Assembly: GCA_002493515.1 (NCBI GenBank)
Contig: DKYZ01000107.1
Location: forward strand, 10,412-19,221
Direction of reading: 5' to 3'
DNA: 8,810 nt
From: Porphyromonadaceae bacterium UBA7087
Lineage (GTDB): Bacteria; Bacteroidota; Bacteroidia; Bacteroidales; Muribaculaceae
The translations under genes and the position numbers were made by a program. This document shows positions 1 to 6,370 of the stretch, piece by piece (position 1 is the first letter of the stretch; the number at the start of each line of letters is the position of its first letter). The notes beneath the pieces are model-generated. The model was not told the DNA's origin. It did not search any database and worked only from the letters and a program-made list of their open reading frames with translations.

Positions 1-75
1 CGTTTCCATTCGGTGGATTGTGGCATCAAGGAATTAGGAGAATAAGTGATTGGAAGTGGTTTCGGATTTTTTTGT

Positions 76-83
76 TAAATTTG
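76..83 (+). promoter_or_regulatory. possible Bacteroidetes -7 box upstream of the response regulator
   Basis: TAAATTTG fits the Bacteroidetes -7 consensus TAnnTTTG and lies 24 bases before the ATG at 108. No good TTTG lies 19-21 bases upstream; the nearest is ATTG at 49-52 with a 23-base spacer. This is therefore a weak candidate. AAGGAG at 92-97 and GGAG at 104-107 are purine-rich ribosome-binding-like stretches before the start codon. Confidence 0.3.
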
Positions 84-107
84 TAGTTTGAAAGGAGAAA
101 AACGGAG

Positions 108-1499
108 ATGATACTGATTGTTGATGACGACAAGACTATACGGATGTCGCTCAGGCTGCTGATGAGGAGCCAGGGGATAGAGGCGGAATGCGCCGCGTCG
201 CCCGACGAGGCCCTGGAGATGATGCGCCAAAGGGAATATGACCTGATGATACTCGACATGAACTATTCCCGTGCCACGACAGGCGAGGAGGGGCTGGAGC
301 TGCTCAGGAAGGTGAGGATATTCCAGCCTGACACGCCGGTGATACTCTTCACGGCCTGGGGGAGCATCGACCTGGCAGTGGAGGGTATGCGGCTCGGGGC
401 GTTCGACTTCATCACCAAGCCGTTTGTCTCCGACCTGTTCATGCAGCGCGTACACACTGCCCTCGACCTGCGCGCCCGGGGCGGCGGACGTCTCGTCAGC
501 CAGCCGGAGGAGGGCTCGCAGACTCGGAGACATGACGTCTCCGGCCCCGCCTTCGACCGCTGCGGCATCATAGGGGAGAATCCGGAACTGCTGGCGCTGC
601 TTGACACGGTGAGACGGATCGCCCCTACCGACGCACCGGTGCTCATACTCGGCGAGAACGGCACTGGCAAGGAGCTTGTGGCCAATGCGATCCACGTCAA
701 CAGCCGCCGTGCCAAAGGGCCTTTTGTAAAGGTGAATCTCGGCGGTGTATCCACATCCCTGTTCGAGAGCGAGCTGTTTGGCCACGTCAAGGGGGCATAC
801 ACCGGAGCGGTGGCCGACCGCAAGGGAAGTTTCCAGCTTGCCGACAAGGGAACCGTCTTCCTTGACGAGATTGGCGACCTTGACCCGGCCTCGCAGGTGA
901 AGATGCTGCGGGTGCTCCAGGAGCATACGTTCCAGGCTTTGGGCGACAGCAGGGTGCGCCACGCCGACATACGCACGGTATGCGCCACCAATGCCGATCT
1001 TTCCGCGATGGTGGCCGACCGCTCTTTCCGCGAAGACCTCTTCTACCGCATCAACCTCATCACGCTCCGCCTGCCGGCGCTTCGTGAGCGTCGCGACGAC
1101 ATCCCGCTGCTTGTGAGGCATTTCCTCCGCACACTCTCCGAGGCCAACGGGCTGCCGGTGCCGGAGGTGTCGGCGGAGGCCATGACGTGGCTGGCCCAGC
1201 TCCCCTACCCGGGAAATATCCGGGAACTTCGCAACATGACGGAGCGCGCCCTTCTTCTCAAGGGGGGCCAGCGGCTTGAGAAGGATGATTTCCAGCTGCT
1301 CCCACCAGCGGCGTCGGCATCCACTGAAAAGAATCCACGTCATGAAGGCGCGCCCGTCACTCTCGAGGAGATGGAGCGCCAGGCAATCGAGGAAGCGTTG
1401 CGCCGTTTCGACGGCAATCTAAGCAAGGCGGCCCTCTCGCTCGGCATCACCCGCCAGAGCCTCTACCGGCGCATGGAAAGACTCGACATCCGGCCATGA
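108..1499 (+). CDS. sigma-54-dependent response regulator (NtrC/AtoC/ZraR type)
   Basis: Cytoplasmic transcription activator of 463 residues that, when phosphorylated, would use ATP hydrolysis to open promoters held by sigma-54 RNA polymerase. Three domains are visible. A receiver domain covers about residues 1-118, with acidic pair D6/D7, phosphoacceptor D50 in ILDMNYS, T82 and K104. A sigma-54 AAA+ domain covers about 152-385: Walker A GENGTGKE (182-189), ESELFGHVKGAYTGA with the sigma-54 contact loop at 229-234, Walker B VFLDEIGDL (250-258), and FREDLFYRIN with downstream arginines. A Fis-type helix-turn-helix covers about 425-461 (NLSKAALSLGITRQSLYRRM). The contact loop reads GAYTGA where GAFTGA is usual. 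Length is normal for the family. The stop overlaps the kinase start by 4 bases (ATGA), so the pair is surely co-transcribed. In Bacteroidetes, relatives often sit beside ABC-type efflux or FtsX-like permease genes; none is visible here, so the target is unknown. Confidence 0.95.
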   Translation: MILIVDDDKTIRMSLRLLMRSQGIEAECAASPDEALEMMRQREYDLMILDMNYSRATTGEEGLELLRKVRIFQPDTPVILFTAWGSIDLAVEGMRLGAFDFITKPFVSDLFMQRVHTALDLRARGGGRLVSQPEEGSQTRRHDVSGPAFDRCGIIGENPELLALLDTVRRIAPTDAPVLILGENGTGKELVANAIHVNSRRAKGPFVKVNLGGVSTSLFESELFGHVKGAYTGAVADRKGSFQLADKGTVFLDEIGDLDPASQVKMLRVLQEHTFQALGDSRVRHADIRTVCATNADLSAMVADRSFREDLFYRINLITLRLPALRERRDDIPLLVRHFLRTLSEANGLPVPEVSAEAMTWLAQLPYPGNIRELRNMTERALLLKGGQRLEKDDFQLLPPAASASTEKNPRHEGAPVTLEEMERQAIEEALRRFDGNLSKAALSLGITRQSLYRRMERLDIRP

Positions 1500-2809
1500 A
1501 ACCGACCGCTATCCTTGTAATCAACCTGTTGATGCTGCTGGCGACGCTCATTCTCACGCTGATTCCCGGCGAAGGTCTTGACGCCTGGCGCTGGACAGCC
1601 GCCGCATTCACCCTTGCCGCATTCATCTGGCTGTGGCTGAGCGTGGCCAGACCCGTCACGGCCGCCGAACGCGGCATGGAACTGCTCGCCGGAGGCGAAT
1701 GGAACAACCGTCTCGCCCCTGTCGGCGAACCCGGGGCCGACCGCATCGTGAAGCTATACAATTCGCTCATCTCTCATCTATGGGAGGAGAAACTCAGGCT
1801 TCGCGAGCAGAACCACCTTCTCGACCTTCTCATCGAGGCGTCGCCCACAGGAATCGCCGTTATGGATTTCGACGGCCACATCGTCCTGGCCAACCGCGCC
1901 TTCCTCGACATGGCGGGACTGCAGTCGCAGAAGGAGGTGCAAGGGAAAAGACTTGAGGAGCTTGAGGGCGAACTGATGCGTCGCGTGGCGGAGGTCAGGC
2001 CGGGCGACTCCGGGACACTGCGCATCAGCGACATGCAGGTATACCGCTGCCGCAGACTCTGGTTTATGGAGAGCGGTTTCCGCAAACCCTTCGTCATGAT
2101 TGAATCCCTCACCGACGAGGTGCGCCGGGCCGAGAAGGATGCCTATGGAAAGATTATCCGCACAATAGCCCATGAGCTCAACAATTCTCTCGGAGGGGTC
2201 AATACATTCCTCGACATAATCATCTCCGACGCCGGCATCGACGGCGAGATGCGCGAGGTGGCCGAAAGCTGCCGCGAGCGCAACGATTCCCTCAGCCGCT
2301 TCGTGAAGGGTTACACCGACATCGTGAAGATGCCGCCGCCAAACCCGACAAGACTCGACCTCAACGCCATGTTGCGCGACATGATGCCTTTCCTCCAGAT
2401 GATGAGGAAGGGCGACATGGAGATTCTGCTCGACATATGCCCCGCGCCCCTCTGGATAAAGGGAGACGTGGTGATGCTCCAGCAGGTGGTGGTCAATATA
2501 GTCAAGAATGGTATAGAGAGCATCGAGAGCGCTGGAAAACCGGCAGGCAGAGTCAAGATTTCCACACGCAGCGACAAGGGACAGGCATTGCTCGGAATCT
2601 CCGACAGCGGCGCCGGCATCGCACCGGGCTGCGGCGACAAGATCTTCACCCCCTTCTTCACGACCAAACCCTCCGGACAGGGTCTTGGACTGACATTCGT
2701 GGCGGAGGCGCTCGAGAACCACGGCTGCCGCTTCTCGCTCAGCCCGCTACCCGCCTCGGAAGCCCCCTACACCACACGCTTTCTCTGCTCATTCCCCCGC
2801 ATTCAGTAA
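1496..2809 (+). CDS. membrane PAS-domain sensor histidine kinase, partner of the response regulator
   Basis: Inner-membrane sensor kinase of 437 residues, predicted to autophosphorylate and pass phosphate to D50 of the regulator encoded just upstream. Two transmembrane segments (about residues 5-23 and 34-50) are separated by a loop of only ~10 residues, so there is no real periplasmic sensor domain. A HAMP-like linker and coiled coil follow (about 52-110). A PAS-like domain lies at about 108-205 (SPTGIAVMDFDGHIVLANRA). The dimerisation box is IRTIAHELNNS with phosphoaccepting H226. The ATPase domain shows the N box (N334/N338 in VNIVKNGIES), the G1 box DSGAG (370-374), the F box FTPFFTTK (384-391) and the G2 box GQGLGLT (394-400). 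All catalytic boxes are present, so it should be active. It starts inside the regulator stop codon and has no space for its own promoter. The input is probably intramembrane or cytoplasmic; the ligand is unknown. Confidence 0.94.
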   Translation: MKPTAILVINLLMLLATLILTLIPGEGLDAWRWTAAAFTLAAFIWLWLSVARPVTAAERGMELLAGGEWNNRLAPVGEPGADRIVKLYNSLISHLWEEKLRLREQNHLLDLLIEASPTGIAVMDFDGHIVLANRAFLDMAGLQSQKEVQGKRLEELEGELMRRVAEVRPGDSGTLRISDMQVYRCRRLWFMESGFRKPFVMIESLTDEVRRAEKDAYGKIIRTIAHELNNSLGGVNTFLDIIISDAGIDGEMREVAESCRERNDSLSRFVKGYTDIVKMPPPNPTRLDLNAMLRDMMPFLQMMRKGDMEILLDICPAPLWIKGDVVMLQQVVVNIVKNGIESIESAGKPAGRVKISTRSDKGQALLGISDSGAGIAPGCGDKIFTPFFTTKPSGQGLGLTFVAEALENHGCRFSLSPLPASEAPYTTRFLCSFPRIQ

Positions 2810-2834
2810 AATCAGCCCCTTAAAGACCAATATA

Positions 2835-2861
2835 TTCGGAATAATGTCGATTATGTCCGAA
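2835..2861. repeat. imperfect hairpin downstream of the two-component operon, satellite-like in sequence
   Basis: TTCGGA (2835-2840) pairs with TCCGAA (2856-2861), and ATAAT (2841-2845) pairs with ATTAT (2850-2854). This gives an 11-pair stem with one bulged G and a GTCG loop. It begins 26 bases after the kinase stop and could end that transcript, but no clean T-tract follows, so a terminator call is weak. The units CGGAATAAT, CGATTAT and CCGAAATAAT resemble the 9-base satellite unit found at 3108-3298, so this may be a degenerate outlying copy. Confidence 0.5.
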
Positions 2862-2869
2862 ATAATTGT

Positions 2870-2877
2870 TAATTTTG
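2870..2877 (+). promoter_or_regulatory. candidate -7 promoter box leading into the remnant region
   Basis: TAATTTTG matches TAnnTTTG and is followed by CATCGCAA. Together they share the 12-mer TTTGCATCGCAA with the candidate promoter at 6328-6335. No TTTG -33 box is seen at the proper spacing. It may be the leftover promoter of a gene now lost; no intact reading frame follows it. Confidence 0.35.
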
Positions 2878-3107
2878 CATCGCAATCTGGCGGAGTCCCT
2901 TTTTTTCGGTATGGGGGACTTCCTTACAAAGATTAATATGCACTGATGGATTCCCCTTCCCCCGCGTGAGCGGCCGGGAGTCCGGTATGGAGCGACTTCC
3001 AACAGCCGCGCCATGTTTATGTTTGGTTGAATAATGGTAAAACAGAATCCTGACATGGGGTTCGAAAAATCTACAGAGGCTATCCGAGAGGGATGGCCTT
3101 TGTTTAT
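2878..3107. other. non-coding stretch before satellite A
   Basis: No convincing gene is seen on either strand. An open frame starts at the ATG at 3034 and runs through satellite A into the SusC remnant. Its first ~25 residues are not recognisable and it has no obvious ribosome-binding site. The sequence may be leftover leader or coding DNA of a deleted gene. Confidence 0.5.
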
Positions 3108-3298
3108 AATCGGAGGGATCGGAGGGATCGGAATTATCGGAGAAATCAGAATAATCGGAATTATCGGAGTTATCAAGATGACCCCGATTATTCCGATTCC
3201 CCCGATTATTCCGATTGCCCCGATTATTCCGATTGCCCCGATTATTCCGATTCCCCTGATTACTCCGATTCCCCCGATTATTCCGATTGCCCCGATTG
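3108..3298. repeat. satellite A: inverted 9/18-base tandem repeat
   Basis: The left arm (3108-3174) is built of TCGGA-containing 9-base units such as GGAATTATC, GGAGGGATC and GGAGAAATC. After a loop of about 9 bases, the right arm (3184-3298) repeats an 18-base unit, CCGATTATT plus CCGATTCCC or CCGATTGCC, about six times. The right arm is the reverse-complement type of the left, so the whole can fold into a long imperfect hairpin. Because the unit is a multiple of three and contains no stop in any phase, frames stay open on both strands (Ile/Pro-rich on plus, Gly/Ile-rich on minus). These open frames are not evidence of genes. The array ends directly at the SusC remnant. Confidence 0.9.
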
Positions 3299-3300
3299 AA

Positions 3301-3540
3301 CCTCTGATCGGCGCCACGTCCGGCGTCACCATCCAGCAGTCGTCGTCGATCCCGGGCGACGCCCCCTCGACAATCGTGCGCGGCCAGAACTCCATCAACG
3401 CCAACTCCGGCCCATACGTCGTGGTTGACGGCATACCCTTGAACAACACCGGCGGCTCGCTCGCCGACATCGCCCCCAACGACATCTAGAGCATCGAGAT
3501 CCTCAAGGACGCTGAGCTGACGCAAAACCCCGGTTACTGA
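3301..3540 (+). pseudogene. collapsed susC/susD remnant: TonB-dependent receptor plug fragment joined to a SusD-like C-terminus
   Basis: Translation in the 3301 frame gives a classic SusC plug segment: SGVTIQQSSSIPGDAPS, then STIVRGQNSINANSGPYVVV, DGIPLNNTGG, ADIAPNDI, a TAG at 3487-3489 where SusC proteins normally have Glu (GAG), then SIEILKDA. Directly after that the frame reads ELTQNPGY and stops at TGA 3538-3540. SusC plugs usually continue DASATAIYG; ending in NPGY is instead typical of SusD-family lipoproteins, which are encoded just after SusC. The simplest reading is a deletion from the SusC plug to the last codons of SusD, removing roughly one susC barrel and most of one susD. The SusC N-terminus (signal peptide, carboxypeptidase-like domain) is also missing and replaced by satellite A. 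An open frame with ATG at 3034 covers 3034-3489 but is unlikely to make a working protein. The SusC part is secure; the SusD assignment rests on eight residues and is less so. Confidence 0.85.
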
Positions 3541-3580
3541 TCAAATCTAATTCTACAGGAATACATAATAAATGGAGTCC

Positions 3581-3612
3581 GCCCGGCACACTGGGCTTTT
3601 CTAAGGCCGGGC
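3581..3612. repeat. hairpin downstream of the susC/susD remnant
   Basis: GCCCGGC (3581-3587) pairs with GCCGGGC (3606-3612). An alternative shorter hairpin, GCCC (3581-3584) with GGGC (3593-3596), is followed by TTTTCT and could act as a weak plus-strand terminator. It probably belonged to the 3' end of the former susCD operon. Confidence 0.4.
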
Positions 3613-3643
3613 ATCCGATTCACCTGTCAAGGGTGCGAAGAGG

Positions 3644-3675
3644 GGGAGCCGGCACACGCCGGCTCCCTTATTTTA
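3644..3675 (+). terminator. strong intrinsic terminator
   Basis: GGGAGCCGGC (3644-3653), loop ACAC, and GCCGGCTCCC (3658-3667) form a perfect 10-pair GC-rich stem, followed by TTATTTTA. The T-rich side shows it works on the plus strand, ending transcripts from the remnant region. The hairpin also lies about 39 bases beyond the minus-strand terminase stop, so it could help end that convergent transcript, although no T-tract exists on that side. Confidence 0.85.
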
Positions 3676-3705
3676 TCCCGGGGCGGCGGACGTCTCCGGC
3701 CACGG

Positions 3706-5772
3706 TCAGAGGATGCCGAACAAGCCGGGACGACGGGAGGCGTCGCCTGAGGGGCGCAGCCGGGGAAGGGGCATCTCGCAACAGCATATGTGGAGCCCGA
3801 TGGCGCGGGTCATGAGCAGGTCGTCGTGACGCCCCGGCAACGCGCCGTAGCTGCCGTTCTGACGGCATTCATACGTGAGGTATTCGTCGAGGCAGTCCTC
3901 GTCGCGCTCAACATACATCCCTTCCCTTACAATCTTGACAAGGTGGGTGATGATCATGGGCTTGGTGGCGGCATTGGTGTGGAAACCGTATTTCCTCGGC
4001 TTCCCCTGAAGGATATCCTCCGGGCTCTGGCGCCTGGCATAGAGATTGGAATATGCCTGGCGCACCTGGTTGAGGATGAAATGCGACTGGTCGCCCTCCA
4101 CGCTGCGGTCGGCATCGTGGGTCTCGGCCGTGTTGCTCTCCACCACCAGCAGCGCATTGTCGTAGAATGCGGCTATCCGCGCGGCGTTCCAGGCAAGCAG
4201 GTCGATGTCGGTGTGCCCCTTCCATTGCGCGGCCACTGCCGGGTATCCGCCCCCGGCCATAAACCGTCGGTCGAAGACCACCACCACCGACCAGTCGGCT
4301 GTCTGCGAGCGTCCGCCTATATCGACCACCGCCAGATAGCGGTTGGTCAGATTGTTGTCTTTCGCCGGCATGCTCCATACGGCGAGCCCACCCTGGCTGT
4401 CGTCCACGAAGCGAAGTCCGCGCAGAGAGTCCGCTCCCCACGGGGCGTCGCCTACAATCTCCCCGCGCCAGCGTGGAGAGCGGCATCCGGGGCGCAGCGC
4501 CTCCACCCTGTAGCGATCGAACACCCTCGCCCCGCTGTGGACGAACGCCTCCACATCGTCGCTAGGATATTCCGACGCCATAAGCCCGTGGTCGTGATAC
4601 TTGGCACGCTCCGCCACATACCAGTGGATGGCCTCGAGGGTGGCGCCCCGCTCCCACAGCATCCACAGGTAACGCCCCGGCTGGCGACGCTCGCTCAACG
4701 CGTTCTCGCCGTGACGGCCATCCAGAAGACGGCGTGCGAACCCGACGCGCTCCTGCTCTGAGGCAAACGGAAGGGAATACTGCTCTATCTCATACCAGGC
4801 CACGAAAAGCGAGTCGTACTGCGAGTCGCCGCGCCGCGCTGCCTCATATTCACGATGGAAGAAATTCCCGGTGCCGTTGGCGGTCGACTCATACACTATC
4901 ATCGTCATGGGGCGCAGCAACACTCCCGAGCAGGCACTGCGCATCAGCATCTCCGGCGTCTTCCCTTTCGTGGCCTTCCATATGCCCACTTCCGAGCAAT
5001 GCACCAGTGAATAGTCACCGCCACGGCATGAGTCGGGGCGCTCGGCCGTGCCAATCTTGAGCTTGCAGTTGCGGCGGGGAACGCGGACTATGGCCCCGCT
5101 GTGACCCACGCGCTCCATCTTCCTCTCCCCCTTGCCCATTGTCTCCCCCTTGGGGAGCAGCATCTTCTCGGGATAAGCCGCCATCATGCGGTCATACATA
5201 TCCTTGATCTCCTCGGTGGCTGAACTCTGATGGGCGAGGATGAGGGAGTTGAGCCCCTCGGAGTGCATCAGCTGCAGCCATGCCATATAGAGCTGCACAC
5301 AGGTACTGCCTCCCCACTGCCTGGCTTTCAGGAGGATGAGACGGATAGGCCTGCCGTCGCGCCGCTGCCGCTCGAAGGCCTCCACGAGCCTGCGCTGGGG
5401 CCGGTTGAGCCGGAAAAGGATATCCTCACCGCCACCTTTGCATTTTATATAGGCGCACGTGGCCGCCCAGAACGGGAAATCATAACGGCAGCGGATGCGG
5501 TTGAAGTCTTCAGCCGTCTCACTGACGGAAATCTCGGTGACACACTTGCCATTGTCCATCAGCCAACGGTCGAGCGAACCGGCCTTTATTATGGAGGCCA
5601 CTGCCGGATCGGCCGCCATCTCCTCCGGAATCCATATCCGCTCAGGCTTCAGACCGCGTATGCAGGCCATTATCCTCGGTCCGTCGGCGGGGTCTCCGGC
5701 CAGCGGGTCATAACGCCCTGTCATCAGGGCAAGCCGACGGGTGTTCTCGGCAATCATCTCCTCCGGGCTCAT
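3706..5772 (-). CDS. phage-type terminase large subunit
   Basis: Protein of 688 residues with the two-domain plan of DNA-packaging motors: an N-terminal ATPase that drives DNA into a procapsid and a C-terminal RNase H-fold nuclease that cuts concatemers. The ATPase part has an N-terminal adenine-binding-like region (NRPQRRLVEAF, about 123-133) and a variant Walker A, LLKARQWGGST (147-157). Its Walker B-like strand is YSLVHCSEVGIW, with probable catalytic E261 preceded by CS rather than D. The coupling motif is YESTANGTGNFF (294-305). The nuclease part has VVDIG with D484, VVESN with E545, and GRHDDLL with D650/D651. All key acidic positions are present and the length is full, so the gene is not obviously decayed. 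The start overlaps the stop of the 140-residue gene by 4 bases. No portal, protease, capsid or tail gene follows; instead the DNA runs into the susC/susD remnant. It may be a prophage relic or a retained orphan; current function is unknown. Confidence 0.88.
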   Translation of the reverse strand: MSPEEMIAENTRRLALMTGRYDPLAGDPADGPRIMACIRGLKPERIWIPEEMAADPAVASIIKAGSLDRWLMDNGKCVTEISVSETAEDFNRIRCRYDFPFWAATCAYIKCKGGGEDILFRLNRPQRRLVEAFERQRRDGRPIRLILLKARQWGGSTCVQLYMAWLQLMHSEGLNSLILAHQSSATEEIKDMYDRMMAAYPEKMLLPKGETMGKGERKMERVGHSGAIVRVPRRNCKLKIGTAERPDSCRGGDYSLVHCSEVGIWKATKGKTPEMLMRSACSGVLLRPMTMIVYESTANGTGNFFHREYEAARRGDSQYDSLFVAWYEIEQYSLPFASEQERVGFARRLLDGRHGENALSERRQPGRYLWMLWERGATLEAIHWYVAERAKYHDHGLMASEYPSDDVEAFVHSGARVFDRYRVEALRPGCRSPRWRGEIVGDAPWGADSLRGLRFVDDSQGGLAVWSMPAKDNNLTNRYLAVVDIGGRSQTADWSVVVVFDRRFMAGGGYPAVAAQWKGHTDIDLLAWNAARIAAFYDNALLVVESNTAETHDADRSVEGDQSHFILNQVRQAYSNLYARRQSPEDILQGKPRKYGFHTNAATKPMIITHLVKIVREGMYVERDEDCLDEYLTYECRQNGSYGALPGRHDDLLMTRAIGLHICCCEMPLPRLRPSGDASRRPGLFGIL

Positions 5773-6191
5773 GCCTGTCCCCTTCCTCCGGAGCGACGAC
5801 GCTCCCGGCCTACACGATAGATTATGGATTTCGCTGTCTCGGGAGAGATATAGAAACGCGGTGCCTCGGAATTGACCACCTGAAAGACGGCGGAGGCAAT
5901 CGTCACTCCGGGGTCATCCTTGATGATGCGCCTCACGCGGCGCGTAATCTCCTCAAACATCAGGCGTTTCTCCTCAAACATGCCCGAGAAGTCATATCCC
6001 TTGAGCGACTTCCCGACGATGTATGCCGCCCGGGGCTCGCTGACCCAGAAACGGCTGGCCGGCATCTCCACCACCTCCTTATATATGGAGGGGTCGATTC
6101 CCCTTCGCTGCGACAGCCTCTGGCTGAATCGCTCCATGATCTCGCTGTCGCGCTCGGCTGAGAACTCAATACTGCTTCCTGTTTTCTTCAT
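5769..6191 (-). CDS. hypothetical protein co-transcribed with the terminase
   Basis: Protein of 140 residues with no function I can name. It is charged and mostly helical, with no signal peptide or membrane segment, and has a strongly basic tail (GRERRRSGGRG). Two copies of a motif are visible: ASRFWVSEPRAAYIV near residues 45-59 and APRFYISPETAKSII near 111-125, i.e. RF-aromatic-V/I-S, then Ala, then Ile, separated by a helical stretch (FEEITRRVRRIIKDD). From memory, proteins with this RFWVSE...RFYISP layout recur in Bacteroidales genomes as unannotated hypotheticals; I cannot verify that here. Its position directly before the large terminase, with a 4-base overlap, is where a small terminase subunit would sit, and the basic tail would suit DNA binding, but that role is inference. 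The start at 6191 is favoured by the well-placed promoter 31 bases upstream. Confidence 0.82.
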   Translation of the reverse strand: MKKTGSSIEFSAERDSEIMERFSQRLSQRRGIDPSIYKEVVEMPASRFWVSEPRAAYIVGKSLKGYDFSGMFEEKRLMFEEITRRVRRIIKDDPGVTIASAVFQVVNSEAPRFYISPETAKSIIYRVGRERRRSGGRGQA

Positions 6192-6222
6192 AGCGTTAAA
6201 AGTTTAGTAGATTTGTTTGCTG

Positions 6223-6255
6223 CAAAGTTAATAACATTCCTATTACATTTCCAAA
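6223..6255 (-). promoter_or_regulatory. Bacteroidetes-type promoter for the 140-residue gene and terminase
   Basis: On the minus strand, TTTG (plus 6252-6255) is followed after exactly 21 bases by TAACTTTG (plus 6223-6230). Both match the TTTG / TAnnTTTG consensus of the primary sigma factor of this phylum. The box ends 31 bases before the start codon at 6191, giving a short leader. The surrounding DNA is very AT-rich compared with the genes. Confidence 0.75.
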
Positions 6256-6327
6256 TATTTTTATGATTATTTTTCACAGCAAAATAATATTTTTGTGGGA
6301 CAACAATCATCGGCTTGATTTAGGCCA

Positions 6328-6335
6328 TAACTTTG
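6328..6335 (+). promoter_or_regulatory. candidate -7 box for the chimeric GH25 gene
   Basis: TAACTTTG matches TAnnTTTG, 35 bases before the ATG at 6371, and is followed by CATCGCAA. TTTG at 6292-6295 is too far upstream (32 bases), so the -33 element is missing or weak. Together with the minus-strand promoter at 6223-6255, this makes the 6192-6370 interval a divergent promoter region. Confidence 0.5.
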
Positions 6336-6370
6336 CATCGCAAAACAACAGCAACCAATAACAAGAGATT

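Noticed and set aside
1..107. Sigma-54 (-24/-12) promoter for autoregulation of the two-component operon
   Set aside because: No GG-N10-GC pattern with the TGGC/TTGC context was found before the start codon.
75..1343. Long minus-strand open frame (422 codons) opposite the response regulator
   Set aside because: A shadow of the GC-rich gene; the plus strand shows all receiver, AAA+ and Fis motifs in order, while this frame shows no recognisable domain.
1778..2722. Long minus-strand open frame (314 codons) opposite the histidine kinase
   Set aside because: Lies within a kinase with every catalytic box present; no domain is visible in the antisense translation.
3108..3298. Possible CRISPR array
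   Set aside because: Units are 9/18 bases with no unique spacers and the arms are inverted, which does not fit repeat-spacer structure. No cas genes are present.
2820..3525. Two minus-strand open frames (about 220 codons each), rich in Gly/Ile and Asn/Arg/Gly
   Set aside because: They stay open only because the 9-base satellite has no stop in any frame; the flanks match the SusC remnant on the other strand.
3790..4761. Plus-strand open frame (323 codons) opposite the terminase
   Set aside because: Antisense shadow; the minus strand carries the terminase nuclease and part of the ATPase motifs.
2874..6343. The repeated 12-mer as attachment sites of an integrated element
   Set aside because: Both copies coincide with promoter boxes, no integrase is present, and the interval includes a non-phage susC/susD scar. 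A promoter explanation is simpler.
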